A stretch of DNA of 47,245 nucleotides from CAYLPT01 sp964385645 (lineage in GTDB: Bacteria; Armatimonadota; Hebobacteria; Hebobacterales; Hebobacteraceae), in contig CAYLPT010000123.1 of assembly GCA_964385645.1 (NCBI GenBank), forward strand, positions 1 to 47,245. The letters run 5' to 3'. Below the pieces are notes generated by a model that ran no database searches, had not been told where the DNA came from, and worked only from the letters and a program-made list of their open reading frames with translations. How positions within the stretch are numbered: the first letter of the stretch is position 1; each line of letters starts with the position of its first letter. The position numbers and the translations under genes were made by a program. This document shows positions 42,976 to 47,245 of this stretch, piece after piece.

Positions 42976-43665
42976 ATGGGCCTTGACTACACCTACCGCG
43001 ACATCGCCGGGATGATTGACCATTCCCTGCTCAGCCCGACCCTGACCACGGCCGACCTGGAGCGGGGATGCCGCGCCGCGGTGGACTACGAGGTGGCGAC
43101 GGTGTGCATAATGCCCTACTTCGTGGTCCGCTGCGCGGAGATGCTCCGCGGCAGCTCCGTCAAGCCCACCACCACGGTTGGCTTCCCCCACGGCGGCCAC
43201 GCCACCGCCGTCAAGGCCGCCGAGGCCATCCGCGCGCTCGACGATGGGGCCGAGGAGCTGGACATGGTGGTCAACATCAGCAAAGTGCTCAGCCGCGACT
43301 GGCGCTATGTGCGCGACGACATCCAGGCCGTGCTCGAGCCCACCCACGCCCGAGGGCGGCCGCTCAAGGTGATCTTCGAGAACTGCTATCTCGAGGAGGA
43401 GCACAAGGTGCGCCTGTGCGAGATCTGCGGCGACCTGCGCGTGGACTGGGTGAAGACCTCCACCGGCTACGGCACCGGGGGGGCGACCATGGAGGACCTC
43501 AAGCTCATGCGCGCGCACTCGCCCGACCACGTCCAGATCAAGGCGGCGGGAGGCGTGCGCGACCTCGACACGCTGCTCGCGGTGCGCGCGCTCGGCGTGA
43601 CCCGGGTCGGCGCCAGCCGCACTGCAGACATCCTGGACGAGTGCCGGCGGCGCCTGGGGCTGTGA
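42976..43665 (+). CDS. deoC: Deoxyribose-phosphate aldolase
   Basis: A 229-residue class I aldolase of DeoC type. It classically cleaves 2-deoxyribose-5-phosphate to acetaldehyde and glyceraldehyde-3-phosphate. The Schiff-base Lys160 is in WVKTSTGYGTGGAT, the proton relay Asp96 in LDMVVN, and Lys189 in IKAAGGVRD, so it should be active. The phosphate-binding part is not judged. Because it sits with a Gfo/Idh/MocA oxidoreductase and a sugar isomerase rather than deoA or deoB, its real substrate may be another deoxy sugar phosphate. No separate promoter is seen. The start ATG 42976 follows GGGGGTCCGAG. Confidence 0.92.
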   Translation: MGLDYTYRDIAGMIDHSLLSPTLTTADLERGCRAAVDYEVATVCIMPYFVVRCAEMLRGSSVKPTTTVGFPHGGHATAVKAAEAIRALDDGAEELDMVVNISKVLSRDWRYVRDDIQAVLEPTHARGRPLKVIFENCYLEEEHKVRLCEICGDLRVDWVKTSTGYGTGGATMEDLKLMRAHSPDHVQIKAAGGVRDLDTLLAVRALGVTRVGASRTADILDECRRRLGL

Positions 43666-43698
43666 CCGCGGCAGCCGATGAGAAGCGACGAGGAGGCC

Positions 43699-45276
43699 AT
43701 GGTGAGCATGACTGACGTGCTATCCAGGCGCGGGCTGCGCTGGGCCGCAGGGGCGCTGGGCCTCGGGGCCGTCTGCGGCCTCGCCGTCCTGATGGGCCGG
43801 GCCTGCGCGACCCAGCCCATCCGCTCGCCCGGAGACACGACCTACTACGTGGACGCGGAGTTCGGCGACGACGCCAACGATGGGCGCGCCCCCGAGCGGG
43901 CCTGGCGGACCCTCGAGCGCGTCAACCGGATGGTCTTCGCGCCCGGCGACCGGATCCTCTTCCGCGCCGGCACGCGCTATATCGGGAGGCTCTGGCCCCA
44001 GGGCTCCGGCGGGCCCGGCCGGCCGATTGCCATCGCCTGCTATGGGGAGGGGCCGCGGCCGCGCATAGATGCCGAGGGGCGCTACCCGGAGGCGGTGCGC
44101 CTTCACAATGTCGAGTACTGGGAGGTTCGGGACCTCGAGATCACCAACACCGGCGAGGAGCGGGCCCCGCACCGCACCGGGGTGCTGGTCTCCATCGAGG
44201 ACTTCGGCACCGCCCACGACATCCGCCTGCGCAACCTGTTCATCCACGACGTCAACAGCGGCAACCGCAAGGAGGAGGGAGGCGGCGGTATCAGGTGGAC
44301 CAACGGTGGCGCGCGCGTCCCGTCGCGCTACGACGGGCTGCTCATCGAGAACAACCACCTGCTGCGCTGTGACCGCAACGGCATCACCGGCTGGAGCGAT
44401 CACTGGCAGCGCACCGACTGGCACCCCAGCCTGAACGTGGTCATCCGCGGCAACCTGCTGGAGGACATAGGCGGCGATGGCATCGTTCCCATCGGCTGCG
44501 ACGGCGCCCTGGTCGAGCACAACGTCCTGCGTGGCGGCCGCATGCGCGCCCCCGACTACGCGGCCGGCATCTGGCCCTGGAGCTGCGATAACACCGTCAT
44601 CCAGTTCAACGAGGTCTCCGGAATGCGGGGCACCCTGGATGGGCAGGGCTTCGACTCAGACTGGAACTGCCGCAACACCATCATCCAGTATAACTACAGC
44701 CACGACAACGAGGGCGGCTTTGTTCTCATCTGCAACGACGGCAACGTCGGCCCGCCGATCAACGTGGGCAACGTGGGCACGATCGTCCGCTACAACATCA
44801 GCCAGAACGACGGCGCGCGGACCTTCCAGATCAGCGCGGTCGAGGACACCCTCATCCACAACAACGTCATCTACGTCGGCGAGCACCTCGACATCCCTCT
44901 CGTCCACCACCACAGCTGGGGCGGCTACGCGCGGGACACCCGCTTCTACAACAACATCTTCTACGTGGACGGGAAGGTGAGCTACCGCTGGGGCCAGAGC
45001 GAGGGCAACGTCTTCGCGAACAACGTCTTCTACGGCCGGCACGAGGACCCGCCCGATGACCCGAACGCCATCACCGCCGACCCCATGCTGGTCAACCCCG
45101 GCAGCGGGGGCGAGGGGCTCGACTCGCTGGGAGGCTACAAGCTTCGCCCAGGCTCACCCTGCATCGGCGCCGGCAAGGAGCTGCCCGACCTGGGCGGGCG
45201 TGACTTCTGGGGCAACCCTGCCCCCCACGGCGCGCCCGACATCGGCGCCCACGAGGCCTCCGCCGAGCTGCGCTGA
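43699..45276 (+). CDS. Exported right-handed parallel beta-helix protein, polysaccharide lyase-like
   Basis: A 525-residue repeat protein homologous to the one at 21125-22573. The N-terminus VLSRRGLRWAAGALGLGAVCGL has a twin-arginine and a hydrophobic stretch that could be a Tat signal. YYVDAEFGDDANDGRAPERAW then opens the beta helix. Many coils follow with N-rich corners (IQYNYSHDNEGG, IHNNVIYV, FYNNIFYV), and the C-terminal LRPGSPCIGAGKELPDLGG resembles the closing segment of these proteins. It probably binds or cleaves a polysaccharide outside the cytoplasm; catalytic residues are not identified. ATG 43699 has GGAGG close upstream; GTG 43702 and ATG 43708 are alternatives. Confidence 0.83.
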   Translation: MVSMTDVLSRRGLRWAAGALGLGAVCGLAVLMGRACATQPIRSPGDTTYYVDAEFGDDANDGRAPERAWRTLERVNRMVFAPGDRILFRAGTRYIGRLWPQGSGGPGRPIAIACYGEGPRPRIDAEGRYPEAVRLHNVEYWEVRDLEITNTGEERAPHRTGVLVSIEDFGTAHDIRLRNLFIHDVNSGNRKEEGGGGIRWTNGGARVPSRYDGLLIENNHLLRCDRNGITGWSDHWQRTDWHPSLNVVIRGNLLEDIGGDGIVPIGCDGALVEHNVLRGGRMRAPDYAAGIWPWSCDNTVIQFNEVSGMRGTLDGQGFDSDWNCRNTIIQYNYSHDNEGGFVLICNDGNVGPPINVGNVGTIVRYNISQNDGARTFQISAVEDTLIHNNVIYVGEHLDIPLVHHHSWGGYARDTRFYNNIFYVDGKVSYRWGQSEGNVFANNVFYGRHEDPPDDPNAITADPMLVNPGSGGEGLDSLGGYKLRPGSPCIGAGKELPDLGGRDFWGNPAPHGAPDIGAHEASAELR

Positions 45277-45292
45277 GCGCGCGCCGCCGCCC

Positions 45293-46144
45293 TCAGCCCT
45301 TCACCGCGCCGAGCTGCACCCCTCGGACGATGTGGCGCTGGGCGGCGATGAAGAGGATGATGAGCGGCACGATGTTCATCACGCTGGCGGCCATGATGAG
45401 GTTCGTCTGCCGCCCGTAGACCGTATCGAAGAAGAGCATGCCGATGGGTAGGGTGCGCAGGTGCTCGCTCTGGATGACGACGAGGGGCCAGAAGAAGGCG
45501 CCGTAGTTGCCCAGGAAGGTGAAGATGGCCAGCGTCACCAGCCCAGCGCGGCACAACGGCATGACCACATCCCAGAAGGTCTGCCAGGGGGTCGCGCCAT
45601 CCATCTCGGCCGCCTCGTCGAGGGCCGGCGGGATGGTGAGCATGAACTGCCGGAGTAGGAAGGTCCCGAAGGCGCTGAAGGAGGCCGGCACGATCAGGCC
45701 CAGGTAGCTGTCGAGGAGGCGCAGCCTCACCAACAGCGCGTAGTTGGGGATCATGACCACCACGCCGGGCACCATGAGTGTGGCGAGGTAGAGCCGGAAC
45801 ACGATGTCCCGCCCCGGCCAGCGTAGCCGGGCGAACGCGAAGGCCGCCATGGCGCTGGTCAGGCACTGCAGGAAGGTGACCCACGAGGCGACGAACAGGC
45901 TGTTGAAGTAGTAGCGCCCGAAGGGGACCTGCTCGAAGACGCGCAGGTAGTTGTCGAAGCGCCACACGGAGGGCAGGGGGTTGAGCTGCTCCACCTCCTG
46001 GAGCGGCTTGAGGCTCGTGAGCACCATCCAGGTGAAGGGCACGAGCATCGTCGCCGCCATAATCCCCAGCGCGGCGTGGCTCGCGGCCGGCCGGCCGCGG
46101 CGGCGCCACCACCCGCCGCTCTCAGCTCGGGCCGCCCGGCTCAA
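45293..46144 (-). CDS. Sugar ABC transporter permease (MalG-like)
   Basis: A 283-residue membrane component of a CUT1-type carbohydrate importer with six predicted helices. The EAA loop reads EAAEMDGATPWQTFWDVVMPL, where the ATPase docks. Its start is a TTG at 46144 with AAGGAG 8-9 bases upstream, overlapping the end of the partner permease by 4 bases. The pair and the binding protein form one operon running left from the right edge. No ATPase gene is seen, so a shared ATPase encoded elsewhere is likely. The substrate is not predicted by sequence; the adjacent beta-helix and sugar genes suggest an oligosaccharide. Confidence 0.92.
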   Translation of the reverse strand: MSRAARAESGGWWRRRGRPAASHAALGIMAATMLVPFTWMVLTSLKPLQEVEQLNPLPSVWRFDNYLRVFEQVPFGRYYFNSLFVASWVTFLQCLTSAMAAFAFARLRWPGRDIVFRLYLATLMVPGVVVMIPNYALLVRLRLLDSYLGLIVPASFSAFGTFLLRQFMLTIPPALDEAAEMDGATPWQTFWDVVMPLCRAGLVTLAIFTFLGNYGAFFWPLVVIQSEHLRTLPIGMLFFDTVYGRQTNLIMAASVMNIVPLIILFIAAQRHIVRGVQLGAVKG

Positions 46145-47127
46145 TAGCTCAGCTCCTTCCCGCCCAGCTTCCAGTTCAGCATGGTGATGATGAAGATGCC
46201 TGTGAAGAGCACCCAGGACAGCGCGGCCGCATAGCCGATCTGGAACTCCTCGAAGGCCTTCGTGTAGATGTAGTAGGCGAGGGTCGTCGTCGTCCCCGCG
46301 GGGCCGCCCTGCGTCATCACCCGGGCCTGCTCGAAGCCGCCCTGCAGCCCGCCGATGAAGCTCATCACCACGATGAAGAAGGTCGTGGGCGCGAGCTGCG
46401 GCCAGGTCACGTTCCGGAATACCGCCCAGCGGCCCGCGCCGTCAAGCTGGGCGGCCTCCACGAGCTCGGTCGGGATGTTGCTGATTCCGGCCAGGTAGAG
46501 CAGCATGTTGTTGCCGCCGATGGCGATCCAGATGCCCATGATGATCAGGGCATCACGTGCCCCCAGCCCCAACTGCGAGCCGGCGAGCCGGACCTGTTCT
46601 GCCTCCAGCCCGGCGAGGTTCTTAGTGGACAGCAGCCAGGTGGGCGCGCTCACCCCCTTGCCGCCAAGCGCGCGCACCAGGTCGTTGATATGGCACGCGT
46701 CAATCACCGAGTTGATAAGCGCGTTGAAGGCGCCGAACTCCGGGTTGTAGAGCGCCTTCCACAGCAGCATGAGGGCGACGCCGCTGGTGAAGGTGGGCAG
46801 GTAGAAGAGGGTGCGGTACACCACAATCCCCCGCAGCCGCTGGCTCAGCAGGATCGCCAGGAAGAGCGACCCCGCGATGGCGACTGGCAGCCCCAGCATC
46901 AGGTAGACCGTGTTGACAGAGTAGAGCCAGAACTCCCGGTCGTGCAGCAGTTCCAGAAAGTTGCGCAGCGCGATCCACTGGAAGGGGATGGTGCGGTGGA
47001 GGTGCCAGTTCGAAAGGCTGATGGCGAGTGAAAACAGCACTGGGCCGGCGGTGAAGACCAGAAAGCCCATGAGGTTCGGCAGGAGAAACCCCAGCGCTGC
47101 CTTGAACTCGTGCCTTCGGCTTGTCAT
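46141..47127 (-). CDS. Sugar ABC transporter permease (MalF-like)
   Basis: A 328-residue membrane permease of the CUT1 family, first of the pair. Hydrophobic helices start at ALGFLLPNLMGFLVF, and EAAQLDGAGRWAVFRNVTW is the ATPase-docking loop. Compared with usual MalF-like permeases of about 290-300 residues, it has an extra hydrophilic segment (about 140-185, WLLSTKNLAGLEAEQ and around) between helices. Its ATG at 47127 overlaps the stop of the preceding gene (ATGA), and its stop overlaps the start of the partner permease. Such overlaps imply one message. Confidence 0.93.
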   Translation of the reverse strand: MTSRRHEFKAALGFLLPNLMGFLVFTAGPVLFSLAISLSNWHLHRTIPFQWIALRNFLELLHDREFWLYSVNTVYLMLGLPVAIAGSLFLAILLSQRLRGIVVYRTLFYLPTFTSGVALMLLWKALYNPEFGAFNALINSVIDACHINDLVRALGGKGVSAPTWLLSTKNLAGLEAEQVRLAGSQLGLGARDALIIMGIWIAIGGNNMLLYLAGISNIPTELVEAAQLDGAGRWAVFRNVTWPQLAPTTFFIVVMSFIGGLQGGFEQARVMTQGGPAGTTTTLAYYIYTKAFEEFQIGYAAALSWVLFTGIFIITMLNWKLGGKELSY

Positions 47128-47245
47128 TCGGGTGCTACTCTGCCGGTGACCCGATAGTACTGGATGCGAAGGGACGGGTCTCTCTCCAGCGTCTTGGCAA
47201 TCTCTCTGTTCACCTCCCGAGCCGCGTCGCGCAGCGCCGCGGCGG
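47124..47245 (-). CDS. C-terminal end of a probable ABC sugar-binding protein (cut by window)
   Basis: The last 40 codons of a gene whose stop overlaps the start of the MalF-like permease. The translation AALRDAAREVNREIAKTLER, continuing to RVAPE at the stop, has the pattern of the final helix of extracytoplasmic sugar-binding proteins, and its place before the two permeases is the usual one. Most of the gene is outside the window, so the identity rests on context and a short helix pattern. Confidence 0.6.
   Translation of the reverse strand, partial: AAALRDAAREVNREIAKTLERDPSLRIQYYRVTGRVAPE

Overview
The window is a strongly GC-rich bacterial chromosome segment, densely coded on both strands. 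It contains no rRNA or tRNA genes, insertion sequences, phage genes or CRISPR array that I can see. The organism is most like a member of Armatimonadota or a similar deep-branching heterotroph. This is inferred from a DUF1559-type prepilin with an H-x9-DG tail, from surface proteins carrying variant SLH repeats ending in RDQMAVF-like motifs, from a large DUF6785-like membrane protein, and from many carbohydrate-active enzymes. No marker gene was searched, so the phylum is an inference.

Left part (1-5710, minus strand): a canonical division and cell-wall operon read right to left, mraZ-rsmH-ftsL-ftsI-murE-murF. The window cuts murF. A good sigma70-type promoter precedes mraZ. RsmH has lost the usual sequence of some conserved motifs.

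5873-12872: a SAM methyltransferase, a secreted LVIVD beta-propeller with three SLH repeats, and a DnaE2/ImuC-like DNA polymerase. A 25-bp near-perfect direct repeat, derived from the 3' end of the polymerase gene, flanks the propeller gene.

13000-17268: a DegT-type aminotransferase translationally coupled to a neutral-ceramidase-like hydrolase, a flavodoxin-like protein, and a uroporphyrinogen-decarboxylase/MtaA-like enzyme.

17269-25155 (minus): a probable four- or five-gene operon. It holds a small membrane protein, a DUF6785-like multi-pass protein, a parallel beta-helix protein, an enolase-superfamily sugar-acid dehydratase-like enzyme, and an exported six-hairpin glycosidase-like protein. 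It looks like a polysaccharide or oligosaccharide utilisation unit without a SusC/SusD pair.

25308-36326: a Mut7-C RNase-like protein overlapping a transglutaminase-like membrane protein; a divergent GH5/GH51 pair without signal peptides; an SLH-anchored DUF2334 deacetylase-like protein divergent from a secreted GH13 amylase; and an AraC regulator.

36362-47245: the prepilin, a hypothetical protein, a zinc-type dehydrogenase, a B12-dependent methionine synthase activation-like protein, then Gfo/Idh/MocA oxidoreductase, sugar isomerase/epimerase, deoxyribose-phosphate aldolase and a Tat-type beta-helix protein. At the right edge, on the minus strand, lie two sugar ABC permeases and the tail of a gene that is probably their binding protein. 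Together this region suggests extracellular depolymerisation, ABC uptake, and oxidation/isomerisation ending in an aldolase cleavage.
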